A stretch of 64,000 bases of DNA from Phenylobacterium sp. Lineage in GTDB: Bacteria; Pseudomonadota; Alphaproteobacteria; Caulobacterales; Caulobacteraceae. A program made the position numbers and the translations under genes. The stretch is from assembly GCF_030680185.1 (NCBI RefSeq), contig NZ_JAUXVZ010000011.1, positions 62,001-126,000 of the forward strand, in the 5' to 3' direction. The notes beneath the pieces are model-generated. The model was not told the origin of the DNA. It made no database searches and saw only the letters and a program-made list of their open reading frames with translations. Shown here one piece after another: positions 1 to 8,409 of this stretch (positions within the stretch are counted from its first letter, which is position 1; each line of letters starts with the position of its first letter).

Positions 1-80
1 GCAAGAGCGCCCTCAAGCGGCGCCAAGCCTGACCTAAAGTTAAGTTGAGGGCGGTTGCGCTCTCGTGCATCGAGCCTAGC

Positions 81-107
81 TTGAGGACGGCGGGCATGTG
101 CTATGAC
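81..107 (+). promoter_or_regulatory. putative housekeeping promoter of the protease gene
   Basis: TTGAGG at 81-86 is followed after 13 bases by GCTATGAC at 100-107. This resembles the Caulobacter housekeeping pattern TTGACG, 10-14 bases, GCTANAWC, with one mismatch in each box. Transcription would begin about 25 bases before the ATG at 137. This is pattern matching only. Confidence 0.35.
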
Positions 108-136
108 CCCAAGAGCTCGCAAGGAACTGAATCCCT

Positions 137-1687
137 ATGACCTCTAAGAAGACCGGATATCTTCTCGGCGCCGTGGCCGGCGTCGCCGTGGCTGCCGGCG
201 CCCTGGCCGCCACAGACATGCGCCTGCCGACGGCCGAACGGTCGTCGCCGAGCATGCCGCTCATTCGTACCTCGACAGCTCCGGTCTTTGCGCCGCCTCC
301 GGGCGCGCCCCTGTCCTTCGCCGACATCTTCGAACAGGTCTCGCCGGCGGTGGTCTCGGTGAACGTCACCTCGCGCGCCAGCACCAGCGCCCTGCGCCAG
401 ATCCCCGGCTTCGAGGGCCTGCCCTTCGGCATCATCCCCCGCGGCCCTGGCGGCCCGGGCCAGGAGGACGGCGAGGAAGAACCGCAGGGTCCGACGCGGA
501 TGTCGGCCGGCTCGGGCTTCTTCATCTCGGCCGATGGCTACATCGTCACCAACAACCACGTCGTCGAGAACGCCGAGGAGATCAAGGTCGTCCTGAGGGA
601 TGAGCGCGAGCTGGTCGCCGAGATCGTCGGCCGCGACGAGGCCACCGACCTGGCGGTGCTCAAGGTCAAGGGCGCCAACTTCCCCTATGTGAGCTTCGAG
701 AACAACGCCGAGCCGCGGGTGGGCGACTGGGTTATCGCCGTCGGCAATCCCTTCGGCCTGACCGCGACGGCCACATCGGGCATCGTCTCGGCCTTTGGCC
801 GCGACATCGGCGAGACCTTCGTCGACTTCATCCAGATCGACGCGCCGATCAACCAGGGCAATTCCGGCGGCCCGACCTTCGACATCTATGGCCGGGTGAT
901 CGGCGTCAACACCGCCATCTTCTCGCCGTCCGGCGGCTCGGTGGGCATCGGCTTCGCTATTCCCGCGGCCACCGCCGACACCATCACCAAGCAACTGATC
1001 GCCAGCGGCAGCGTGACCCGTGGCTATATCGGCGCGACCATTCAGAACTACACCCGCGAAATGGCCGAGGCCCAGGGCCTGGGCGACCAGCGCGGGGCCA
1101 TCGTGTCCGACACCGTGCCTGGCGGCCCGTCGGCCCGCGCCGGGCTTCAGGCCGGCGACGTGGTCATTTCGGTCAACGGCGTGGGGGTGAAGACCTCGTC
1201 GGAACTGACCCGCGAAGTGGCCAAGGCCACCGCCGGGGACACCCTGCGGCTGGAAATCATTCGGGGCGGCGACCGCCGCACCATCCAGGTCCGCTCCGGC
1301 GTGCGTCCCAATGAGCGCGAGTTGGCGGCCAACGACAACAGCGGCGGCCCCACGGCTCCCCGCGGCCAGACCCCCGCCCAACCGACCTATCCCGAGGTGC
1401 TGGGCATGAGCCTGGCGCCCATCGACGAGGCGGCCCGGCGGACCTTCAGCCTTCCCGCCGAGGTTCGCGGTGTGGTCGTCGCAGCCCTGACGCCGAACTC
1501 TGACGCGGCCCGCAAGGGCCTGCGCCGGGGCGATGTGATCGTCCGGGCCAACAACCGCGCGGTCACCGCGGCCGGCGATCTCTCGGCCGAGGTCGAGGCC
1601 GCCCGCACCGCCGGCCGTCCCAGCGTGCTGATCGGCGTCAACCGCGACGGTCGCACCCTCTTCCTTCCCCTGGATATCGGGCGCTAG
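137..1687 (+). CDS. degP: DegP/HtrA-family periplasmic serine protease
   Basis: 516 residues. A hydrophobic N-terminal signal or anchor (about residues 8-25) is followed by a trypsin-like domain with the full catalytic triad: His141 in TNNHVV, Asp171 in ATDLAVL and Ser243 in GNSGGP. Two PDZ domains follow, at about 270-380 and 420-512. This is the Do-family layout of proteases and chaperones that degrade misfolded envelope proteins. A low-complexity Pro/Gly/Glu stretch at about 98-120 corresponds to the variable LA loop. The ATG at 137 follows an AAGGA at 120-124. A response regulator and histidine kinase follow at short spacing, which suggests an envelope-stress unit. Alphaproteobacteria carry several Do paralogues, so the exact symbol (degP, degQ or mucD) is uncertain. 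Confidence 0.9.
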   Translation: MTSKKTGYLLGAVAGVAVAAGALAATDMRLPTAERSSPSMPLIRTSTAPVFAPPPGAPLSFADIFEQVSPAVVSVNVTSRASTSALRQIPGFEGLPFGIIPRGPGGPGQEDGEEEPQGPTRMSAGSGFFISADGYIVTNNHVVENAEEIKVVLRDERELVAEIVGRDEATDLAVLKVKGANFPYVSFENNAEPRVGDWVIAVGNPFGLTATATSGIVSAFGRDIGETFVDFIQIDAPINQGNSGGPTFDIYGRVIGVNTAIFSPSGGSVGIGFAIPAATADTITKQLIASGSVTRGYIGATIQNYTREMAEAQGLGDQRGAIVSDTVPGGPSARAGLQAGDVVISVNGVGVKTSSELTREVAKATAGDTLRLEIIRGGDRRTIQVRSGVRPNERELAANDNSGGPTAPRGQTPAQPTYPEVLGMSLAPIDEAARRTFSLPAEVRGVVVAALTPNSDAARKGLRRGDVIVRANNRAVTAAGDLSAEVEAARTAGRPSVLIGVNRDGRTLFLPLDIGR

Positions 1688-1714
1688 TCTCCGATTCGTT
1701 CAGAGGGGCGGGCC

Positions 1715-2386
1715 ATGCGGATACTGATCGTCGAGGATGACCTGGAGGCCGCCGCCGTCATGGTGCGCGGCCTGACCGAAAGCGGCCATGACTGCGCCTC
1801 GGCGCCCGATGGCGTGGCGGGCCTCGATCAGGCGCGGGCCGGCGAGTTCGACGTGATGATCGTCGATCGCATGATGCCCAGGATGGACGGGGTCACTCTG
1901 GTGGAGACCCTCCGGCGGGAGGGGGACCAGACCCCGGTCCTCTTTCTGTCGGCGCTGGGCGAGATCAACGACAGGGTCGACGGTCTGAAGGCCGGCGGCG
2001 ACGACTATCTGGTCAAGCCCTACGCCTTCGCCGAGCTGAGCGCCCGGGTCGAGGCCCTGGCCCGGCGGCGGGAGACCGGGTCGGTCCAGACCCTGCTGCG
2101 CGTCGGCGATCTTGAGATGGACCTGATCGGCCGCACGGTTCATCGGCAGGGCCAGGAGATCGACCTCCAGCCCCGGGAGTTCCAGCTGCTGGAATTCATG
2201 ATGCGCCATGCCGGCCAGGCCGTGACCCGCACCATGCTGCTGGAAAAGGTCTGGGAGTATCACTTCGACCCGCAGACCAATGTGATCGACGTGCATATCT
2301 CCCGCCTGCGGTCGAAGATCGACAAGGGCTTTGACCGGCCCATGCTGCAGACGGTGCGCGGCGCGGGTTACCGGCTCGACGCATAG
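1715..2386 (+). CDS. OmpR/PhoB-family response regulator
   Basis: 223 residues. The N-terminal receiver domain has the acidic pocket EDD at residues 7-9, the phospho-acceptor Asp51 (IVDRMMP), and a conserved Lys in the LVKPYAF motif near residue 101. A C-terminal winged-helix DNA-binding domain (about 128-222) ends in the typical RGAGYRL motif. It lies 27 bases after the DegP-like protease gene and 15 bases before a histidine kinase, so the three probably form one operon in which the kinase phosphorylates this regulator. The stimulus cannot be read from the sequence; linkage to a Do protease suggests envelope stress (inference). Confidence 0.92.
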   Translation: MRILIVEDDLEAAAVMVRGLTESGHDCASAPDGVAGLDQARAGEFDVMIVDRMMPRMDGVTLVETLRREGDQTPVLFLSALGEINDRVDGLKAGGDDYLVKPYAFAELSARVEALARRRETGSVQTLLRVGDLEMDLIGRTVHRQGQEIDLQPREFQLLEFMMRHAGQAVTRTMLLEKVWEYHFDPQTNVIDVHISRLRSKIDKGFDRPMLQTVRGAGYRLDA

Positions 2387-2401
2387 AGGGCGGTCCACGA
2401 C

Positions 2402-3805
2402 ATGCGCCTGCCGCGCATCTTCCGCACCACGCCCTTTCGGCTGACCCTGCTGTTCCTGGCCCTGTTCGCGGCCTCCGCCAGCGCGTTCCTGGCCTATATC
2501 TATGTGGCGACCGCGGGCGAGGCGACGCGGCGGGTGGATCAGCTGATCACCCGCGAAATGCGCACCCTTCAGAGCGCCTATGGCCGGGCCGGCGCCGACG
2601 CGCTCAACCAGGCCCTGATCGAGCGCGCGGCCAGCGAACGGCCCTATCTCTATCTGCTGATGCGCCCCGACGGCACGCGCATCTCCGGCTCCATCGAGGA
2701 GTCGCCCCTCGACGAGTTCAATGGCGATCCGGCCTGGACCAGCTTCCGGGTCACCGAGTTCGACGTGCAGGGCCGGGAGATCAACCGCCCGGCCCGCGGC
2801 CTGCAGGAGCGCCTGTCAGGCGGCGAGATCCTGTTTGTCGGCGCCGACGTGGCCGAGGACGAGGCCTATGTGGTCAAGATCGTCCGGGCGCTTTGGGGGG
2901 CTGGCGCCCTGGTCATCGTCCTGGGCCTAGCCGGCGGCGTGGTGGTCAGCCGCAATGTCAGCCGCTCCATGACCGGCCTGAACACCGTGGTCGACGCCGT
3001 GCGCAATGGCGACCTCACCGCCCGGGCGCCGGTGCGCGGGACCCGCGACGAACTGGACGAACTGGCCGTCGGCCTCAACGAGATGCTCGACCGCCTGGAG
3101 CGCTCCATGGCCGGCCACAAGCATGCCGGCGACGCCATCGCCCACGACCTGCGCTCGCCGCTGACCCGTCTGCGCGCCAGGCTGGAGGCCTCGTACCTGG
3201 ACCTGGAAGCCGGCCGCGGCGATCCCGAGGCGGCCTTCGCCCAGGCGATCGAAGACACCGACGGGGTTCTGAAGACCTTCGGCGCGGTGCTGGCCATCGC
3301 CCGCCTGCAGGCGGCCGGCACAGCGCCAGACCCGACCCTGTTCGACCCCGCCGACCTGGCCGCCGACATCTGCGAGCTCTACGAGCCGCTGTGCGAGGAC
3401 AATGGTCTGGACTTCAAGGCCGAGCGGGTGCGCGGCCTCTCCATCCGCGCCAACCGGGAGTTCATGGCCCAGGCCCTGGCCAACCTGATGGACAACGCCA
3501 TCAAGTACACGCCCCAGGGCGGCGCCATCATGCTGCGGGTCCGCCGCCGGTCGTCCGGCGAGGTTGAGTTCTCGGTCACCGACACCGGACCTGGCGTGCC
3601 GGAAGCCGACCGGAGCCGGGTGGTGGAGCGCTTCGTGCGCCTGGAAAACAGCCGCAACCAGCCGGGCGCGGGCCTTGGCCTGTCTCTGGTCGTCGCCGTC
3701 GCCGAGGCGCACGGCGGGCGGGTGGAGCTGTCTGAGGGGCCGGGCAAGGTCGGCGAGATCGGGCCCGGCCTTCGCGTCGCCGTGATTGTGCCCCAGGCGG
3801 CTTGA
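2402..3805 (+). CDS. two-component sensor histidine kinase with HAMP domain
   Basis: 467 residues. There are two membrane helices (about 15-37 and 162-183) flanking a periplasmic sensor region of about 120 residues. A HAMP linker follows, then a HisKA domain with phospho-acceptor His248 in AIAHDLRSPL, and a HATPase domain with N box (NLMDNAIKYT), G1 (DTGPGVP) and G2 (GAGLGLSLV) motifs. It is the cognate partner of the OmpR-type regulator 15 bases upstream. The periplasmic sensor region matches no family I recognise, so the signal is unknown. Confidence 0.9.
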   Translation: MRLPRIFRTTPFRLTLLFLALFAASASAFLAYIYVATAGEATRRVDQLITREMRTLQSAYGRAGADALNQALIERAASERPYLYLLMRPDGTRISGSIEESPLDEFNGDPAWTSFRVTEFDVQGREINRPARGLQERLSGGEILFVGADVAEDEAYVVKIVRALWGAGALVIVLGLAGGVVVSRNVSRSMTGLNTVVDAVRNGDLTARAPVRGTRDELDELAVGLNEMLDRLERSMAGHKHAGDAIAHDLRSPLTRLRARLEASYLDLEAGRGDPEAAFAQAIEDTDGVLKTFGAVLAIARLQAAGTAPDPTLFDPADLAADICELYEPLCEDNGLDFKAERVRGLSIRANREFMAQALANLMDNAIKYTPQGGAIMLRVRRRSSGEVEFSVTDTGPGVPEADRSRVVERFVRLENSRNQPGAGLGLSLVVAVAEAHGGRVELSEGPGKVGEIGPGLRVAVIVPQAA

Positions 3806-3853
3806 AGCCGCCGCGGTTTGCCAGAGGCCCGTCACCCCAGCCACACTGGCCCC

Positions 3854-6751
3854 ATGACCCTGCTCGCTGACTCGCTTCGTCCCTGTGGCCCGGTGGCCGA
3901 TCCCAAGGCCGCCGAGCGCACCCTTGAGATGCTGATCCAGGCGGCCGACAAGGGCGGTTGGCGCGGGCGTCTGGACGCGGCCTGGCCGGCCTTGGCGCCG
4001 GTCTTCGGGGCCTCGCCCTATCTCGCAGGCCTCGCCCGTCGGCGCCCAGGGATGCTGGCCGATCTGCTGGCGGCCGAGCCCGACGCCCGGTTCGCCGACA
4101 TCCTGGTCCGCACGGCGGCCGCGGGCGTCCTGGAGAGCGTTGAGGCCGGCGCGGAACTGCGGCGGCTGAAGGCCGAGACCCATCTGCTGACGGCCCTGGC
4201 CGACCTGGGCGGCGTGTGGGACCTCGACGCCGTCACCGGCGCCCTGACCCGGTTCGCTGACGCCGCCCTGGCTGCGGCGCTGGAAGCGGTCGCCCGGGCC
4301 GAGGTGGCCGCCGGCCGGCTGAGCGCCGTCGGGCAGGGCGATGCGGGGCCCGTGCCGGGCTGGTTCTGCCTGGCCATGGGCAAGCAGGGCGCCTTCGAAC
4401 TCAACTATTCCAGCGATATCGACATCTCGGTCTTCTATGACCCCGACGCCCTGCCGGTCGCTGAAGGCGTAGAGCCGCGGGCCTTCGCCGTCCGCCTGAC
4501 CCAAGGCCTGGCGTCGCTGATGCAGGATCGCACGGACGAGGGCTACGTCTTCAGGGTCGATCTGCGCCTGCGGCCAGATCCCTCCTCGACGCCGCCGGCC
4601 GTGACCCTGGCGGCGGCCTTCGAATATTACGAGACCGTCGGCCAGAACTGGGAGCGGGCGGCCTTCATCCAGGCGCGGCCCTGCGCCGGCGACCTGCCGC
4701 GGGCCGAGGCCTTTCTGGAGGAGCTGTCGCCCTTCATCTGGCGCAAGAATCTCGACTTCGCCGCCATCGCCGACATCCATTCGATCAAGCGCCAGATTCA
4801 CGTCCACAAGGTCGATGACCGGCTGACGGCCAAGGGGGCCGATCTCAAGCTCGGTCGCGGCGGCATTCGCGAGATCGAATTCTACGTCCAGACCCAGCAA
4901 TTGATCCTAGGGGGCCGCCATCCGGAACTTCGGGGCCGGCGCACCCTGGAGACCCTGGCGGCGCTCACCGCGGCCGGTCATGTGGAGCCCGCGACCGCCG
5001 ATGAGCTGAACGCGGCCTATGATGTGCTGCGCGCCGTCGAGCATCGCGTCCAGATGATCGCCGACGAACAGACCCACCGCCTTCCCGAGGGCGATGGAGA
5101 TCGCGCCCGCGTGGCGGCCCTGTTCGGCCACGACAAGGTTCGTGACTTCGACGCCGCCATCACCGAGGTGCTGAAAACGGTGAACCGCCGCTATGGCGAG
5201 CTTTTCCCGGACGAGGAGGCGCTCTCTTCGACGTTCGGCAGCCTGATCTTCACCGGGGTCGATGACGACCCGGCCACCCTGAAGACCCTGGCGCGCATGG
5301 GGTTCGACAACCCCCTGCAGGTCTCCCAGACCATCCGGGCCTGGCACCACGGGCGGATCCCCGCCACCCGCACCGAGCGGGGTCGCGAGCTGTTCACCCG
5401 GCTGGCGCCGCGTCTGCTGGAGGCGGCCCACGCCACCGGCGCGCCCAATGCGGCCTTCAACCGGTTCAGCGACTTCTTCGCCAGCCTGTCGTCGGGCGTG
5501 CAGCTCCAGTCCCTGTTCCTGGCCAATCCCAAGCTGTTCGAACTGCTGGTCCAGGTGCTGGCCTTCGCGCCGAAGCTGGCGGCGACGCTCGCTCGCAGGC
5601 CTGCAGCCATCGACGCCCTGATCGACGGGGACTTCTTCGCCGAGATCGATCCGGCTGAGGATGAGGCGGTGATGGCCGTCGCCATCTCCCGGGCCGAGGG
5701 GTTCGAGGAGGTGATGGACGCGGTGCGCCGGGTGCACCGCGAACAGGCCTTCCGCCTGGGCGTCCAGGTGATGAGCGGGGTGGCCAGCGCCGAGCGGGTG
5801 GGCCGGGGCTTCGCCGATCTCGCCTATCTCTGCATCCGCACCCTGGCGCCGGCCGCCCTGGCCGAGGCCGAGCGGATCGGGGGCGCCTTTCCAGGCGAGG
5901 TCGCGGTCGTGGCGCTGGGCAAGTGCGGCTCGCGGGAGATGACCGCCTCGTCGGACCTGGACCTGATGACCCTCTACCGGGCCGATGATCCCCGGGCCAT
6001 GTCCAGCCTGAAGAGCTGGGGCGCCGAGACCTTCTATGGCCGCTTCACCCAGCGGCTGATCGCGGCCCTGTCCCTGCCGACGGCCGAGGGCGGCCTCTAC
6101 GAGGTCGACATGCAACTGCGGCCCTCGGGCACGCAAGGACCCGTGGCGGTCAGCCAGTCGGCCTTCGAGGCCTACTACGCCAGCGAGGCGGAGACCTGGG
6201 AGTTTCTGGCCCTGACCCGCGCCCGTGTCGTCTGGGCCAGCACGCCGGCCTTCGCCGAGACCGCCGAGGGCCTGATCGAGGCCGCCCTGCGGCAGCCGAG
6301 GGATCGCGCCAGGCTGGCCAAGGACGTCTGGTCCATGCGGTCCCTGATGGAGGCCGAACGGCCGGCCAAGGACTTCTGGGACATGAAGCTGTCGCGGGGC
6401 GGCCTGGTGGATGTGGAGTTCGCCGCCCAGTTCCTGCAACTGGCCCATGCGGCCGACGGCGGGCCCTTGCGCCAGCATACGGCCCGCGCCCTGGAAGCCT
6501 TCCGGGAATCTGGCCTGGAAGCCGAAGCGCCCTTGCAGCAGCTGGAGGACGCCTGGCGTCTGCAGCAGAATCTCAGCCAGCTGATCAAGCTCGCCCTGGA
6601 AGACGACGCCGATCCCGCCCTTGAGCCGACGGCCTTCCGTCGCCTGCTGGCGCGGGCGGCCGGCGAGGGCGATTTCAAGAAGGTCCGCCCGCGGCTGGAG
6701 GCGGCGCGAAAGGCGGCAAGGGCGGCTTTCGAGAAACTGGCGCCGGCATGA
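3854..6751 (+). CDS. glnE: bifunctional glutamine synthetase adenylyltransferase/deadenylylase
   Basis: 965 residues from the ATG at 3854; a longer reading from TTG 3818 is possible but less likely. GlnE attaches and removes AMP on glutamine synthetase in response to PII proteins and so tunes nitrogen assimilation. The two nucleotidyltransferase domains are visible by their GS/SD...DxD motifs: SSDIDISVFYD in the N-terminal half and SSDLDLMTLYR in the C-terminal half. Each is followed by a helical GlnD-type PII-uridylyltransferase-like domain. Length agrees with the family (about 950). The stop overlaps a small ORF that leads into an ECF sigma gene. Confidence 0.95.
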   Translation: MTLLADSLRPCGPVADPKAAERTLEMLIQAADKGGWRGRLDAAWPALAPVFGASPYLAGLARRRPGMLADLLAAEPDARFADILVRTAAAGVLESVEAGAELRRLKAETHLLTALADLGGVWDLDAVTGALTRFADAALAAALEAVARAEVAAGRLSAVGQGDAGPVPGWFCLAMGKQGAFELNYSSDIDISVFYDPDALPVAEGVEPRAFAVRLTQGLASLMQDRTDEGYVFRVDLRLRPDPSSTPPAVTLAAAFEYYETVGQNWERAAFIQARPCAGDLPRAEAFLEELSPFIWRKNLDFAAIADIHSIKRQIHVHKVDDRLTAKGADLKLGRGGIREIEFYVQTQQLILGGRHPELRGRRTLETLAALTAAGHVEPATADELNAAYDVLRAVEHRVQMIADEQTHRLPEGDGDRARVAALFGHDKVRDFDAAITEVLKTVNRRYGELFPDEEALSSTFGSLIFTGVDDDPATLKTLARMGFDNPLQVSQTIRAWHHGRIPATRTERGRELFTRLAPRLLEAAHATGAPNAAFNRFSDFFASLSSGVQLQSLFLANPKLFELLVQVLAFAPKLAATLARRPAAIDALIDGDFFAEIDPAEDEAVMAVAISRAEGFEEVMDAVRRVHREQAFRLGVQVMSGVASAERVGRGFADLAYLCIRTLAPAALAEAERIGGAFPGEVAVVALGKCGSREMTASSDLDLMTLYRADDPRAMSSLKSWGAETFYGRFTQRLIAALSLPTAEGGLYEVDMQLRPSGTQGPVAVSQSAFEAYYASEAETWEFLALTRARVVWASTPAFAETAEGLIEAALRQPRDRARLAKDVWSMRSLMEAERPAKDFWDMKLSRGGLVDVEFAAQFLQLAHAADGGPLRQHTARALEAFRESGLEAEAPLQQLEDAWRLQQNLSQLIKLALEDDADPALEPTAFRRLLARAAGEGDFKKVRPRLEAARKAARAAFEKLAPA

Positions 6752-6882
6752 GCGACGGAAAGCGGCGCCCGGCGCCGTTAAACTCCTCGAACGACCTGCT
6801 GGAGGACGTCGCCCATGTTCTACGCGCCCGATGGACGACCGTGATCGCCGCGCCTGTTTCCGCCTTGATGCGGGCGAGGTGA
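6748..6882 (+). CDS. possible 44-residue ORF between glnE and the sigma gene
   Basis: The ATG at 6748 overlaps the glnE stop (ATGA). The frame stays open for 44 codons to TGA 6880-6882, and the sigma gene starts three bases later in the same frame at TTG 6886. The product (MSDGKRRPAP to SALMRAR) is basic and lacks a signal peptide or a domain I know. It could be a translated coupling ORF, or simply open GC-rich sequence. No distinct ribosome-binding site would be needed because of the overlap. Without comparative data this remains a weak call. Confidence 0.3.
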   Translation: MSDGKRRPAPLNSSNDLLEDVAHVLRARWTTVIAAPVSALMRAR

Positions 6883-6885
6883 GGA

Positions 6886-7431
6886 TTGGCCACGGCGCCC
6901 GATCCGGACGAGGAGCTGCTGACCCGCGTGGCCCGGGGGGACCCGGCCGCCGTGCGCGCGCTGATGGCGCGCAAGCTCTCAAGGATCAACGGCCTTGCGG
7001 TGCGGATGCTGGGCGATGCGACCGAGGCCGAGGATGTGACTCAGGAGGTCTTCGTGCGCGCCTGGCGTCAGGCCGAGCACTGGAAGCCCGGGGTGGCGAA
7101 GTTCGACACCTGGCTGCACCGGGTGGCCTTGAACCTCTGCTACGACCGGCTGCGGCGACGGCGGGAAATCCCCACCGAGGCGCCGCCGGAACAGATCGAC
7201 GAAGGGCCGGCGCCCGATCGCAACCTCGAGGCCGCCGATGTGGGCGACCGGGTGGCTGCGGCCCTGGCGCGTCTCCCCGACCGGCAGAGAGAGGCCATCG
7301 TGCTCTGCCACTATCAGGAGTTGGGGAATATCGAGGCCGCCGCCCTGATGGGCGTCAGCGTCGAGGCCCTGGAAAGTCTGCTGTCCCGAGGCCGTCGCGC
7401 CCTGCGCGCGGGCCTGTCGGACATGCGTTGA
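6886..7431 (+). CDS. ECF-subfamily RNA polymerase sigma factor
   Basis: 181 residues from TTG 6886, the first possible start after an in-frame TGA at 6880-6882. An AGGTGAGG sequence precedes it. Sigma region 2 (about residues 18-88) contains AEDVTQEVFVRAW, and region 4 (about 120-175) contains the helix-turn-helix with LPDRQREAIVLCHYQELGNIEAAALMGVS. The two genes downstream encode a one-helix membrane protein and a CnrX-like periplasmic protein. That is the composition of CnrH/CnrY/CnrX-type modules, in which an anti-sigma and sensor hold the sigma factor until an envelope signal arrives. The order here (sigma first) differs from cnrYXH. Confidence 0.88.
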   Translation: MATAPDPDEELLTRVARGDPAAVRALMARKLSRINGLAVRMLGDATEAEDVTQEVFVRAWRQAEHWKPGVAKFDTWLHRVALNLCYDRLRRRREIPTEAPPEQIDEGPAPDRNLEAADVGDRVAAALARLPDRQREAIVLCHYQELGNIEAAALMGVSVEALESLLSRGRRALRAGLSDMR

Positions 7432-7441
7432 GGCGGCGAGT

Positions 7442-7885
7442 ATGAAGAAGGGACCCATCATGGATCTGGAGCGGTTCGCCGGGCTCGCCGAGGCCTATGG
7501 GGGCGACGTCGGCCGTTGGCCCATCGTCGAACGTGAGGCCGCAGCCCTGCTGATGGCCGAGTATCCCGAGGCCACGGCTCCCGTGCTGGCGGCCCAGAGC
7601 GATCTGGACTGGGCGTTGGACGCCTGGCGCGCCCCGGCGGCGAGCCCGGCCCTGCAGGCCGCCGTGCTGGCCGCCGCCCCGACCGAACGCCGCGTCGCGC
7701 CCTGGCGCGGCTGGATCTGGCGTACGGGGCTGGGCGCTGGACTGATGGCCGCCGGCGCCGCGGGCGTCATGGCTGGCGTGGTGGCCTCGTCCGCCATGGC
7801 GCCGGTCTCGGCCGAATTCGATGTGATCACCGCGGCGGTCAGCGCCTCGGACGCCCTGGACGCTGAAGTGGTGGGAGACGTCTGA
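7442..7885 (+). CDS. probable membrane-anchored anti-sigma factor
   Basis: 147 residues (141 if translation starts at ATG 7460, which also has an AAGGGA before it). About 80 cytoplasmic residues rich in Ala, Glu and Leu are followed by one membrane helix (about 94-115, Ala/Gly-rich) and a short periplasmic tail. Position between an ECF sigma gene and a periplasmic sensor gene, size and topology all fit a CnrY-like anti-sigma factor. No zinc-binding ZAS motif is present. Assignment rests on context and topology, not on a recognised domain. Its stop codon overlaps the next start (TGATG). Confidence 0.6.
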   Translation: MKKGPIMDLERFAGLAEAYGGDVGRWPIVEREAAALLMAEYPEATAPVLAAQSDLDWALDAWRAPAASPALQAAVLAAAPTERRVAPWRGWIWRTGLGAGLMAAGAAGVMAGVVASSAMAPVSAEFDVITAAVSASDALDAEVVGDV

Positions 7886-8409
7886 TGTCGCAACGCAATC
7901 TGACCATCGCCCTGTTCGTCTCCCTGGCGGTGAACCTGTTCGCCATCGGCGCGGTGGTGGGGGGCCTGGTGATCGGGACCCGCATGGCGGAGGGCCGCGA
8001 AAGCGCCATGCGACCCGGACCGCCGCCCTTCTTCCAGGCGGCGGAATCGCTGTCGCCGGAGCGCCAGGACGCTTATCGCCAGACCATCCGCGGCGAGGCC
8101 GGCCAGGTGCGTCGAAAGCTGACTGAGGCGGGCCGGGTGCGTCGGGAGGCCTGGAGCAATCTGGGCGACGAACCCTTCGATCCCGCAGCCGTGCGCCGCG
8201 ATCTGGCCCGGGCCCAGGCCATCGAGGCCGAAGCCCGCAGCGCGGTCGAAGGTCGTGTGGTGGATTTCGCTGGCGAGCTGAGCCTTCAGGAACGCCAGGC
8301 CTTCGCCGAGGCCCTGGCCCGCCCGCCGTCCCGCGACGGCCGCCGCAGCCGCGGTCCCCGTGACGAGCGCCGGACTGGCCCGCCCGAAGAGCCGACCCCG
8401 GCGCCTTAG
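7885..8409 (+). CDS. CnrX/Spy-like periplasmic sensor protein
   Basis: 174 residues. One N-terminal membrane helix (about 7-32) is followed by a helical periplasmic domain with two Spy/CnrX-like repeats, LSPERQDAYR and LSLQERQAF, and a disordered Arg/Pro-rich tail. The family (Metal_resist/LTxxQ type) includes CnrX, which binds Ni or Co through histidines, and Spy/CpxP. This protein contains no histidine and no cysteine, so the CnrX metal site cannot be present. It may sense protein or envelope damage, or be a plain chaperone. Its stop overlaps the stop of the convergent kinase gene by four bases. Confidence 0.7.
   Translation: MSQRNLTIALFVSLAVNLFAIGAVVGGLVIGTRMAEGRESAMRPGPPPFFQAAESLSPERQDAYRQTIRGEAGQVRRKLTEAGRVRREAWSNLGDEPFDPAAVRRDLARAQAIEAEARSAVEGRVVDFAGELSLQERQAFAEALARPPSRDGRRSRGPRDERRTGPPEEPTPAP

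Noticed and set aside
2927..6982. Two long minus-strand frames opposite the kinase and glnE
   Set aside because: They are antisense shadows of confidently identified genes and have no start signals or domains.
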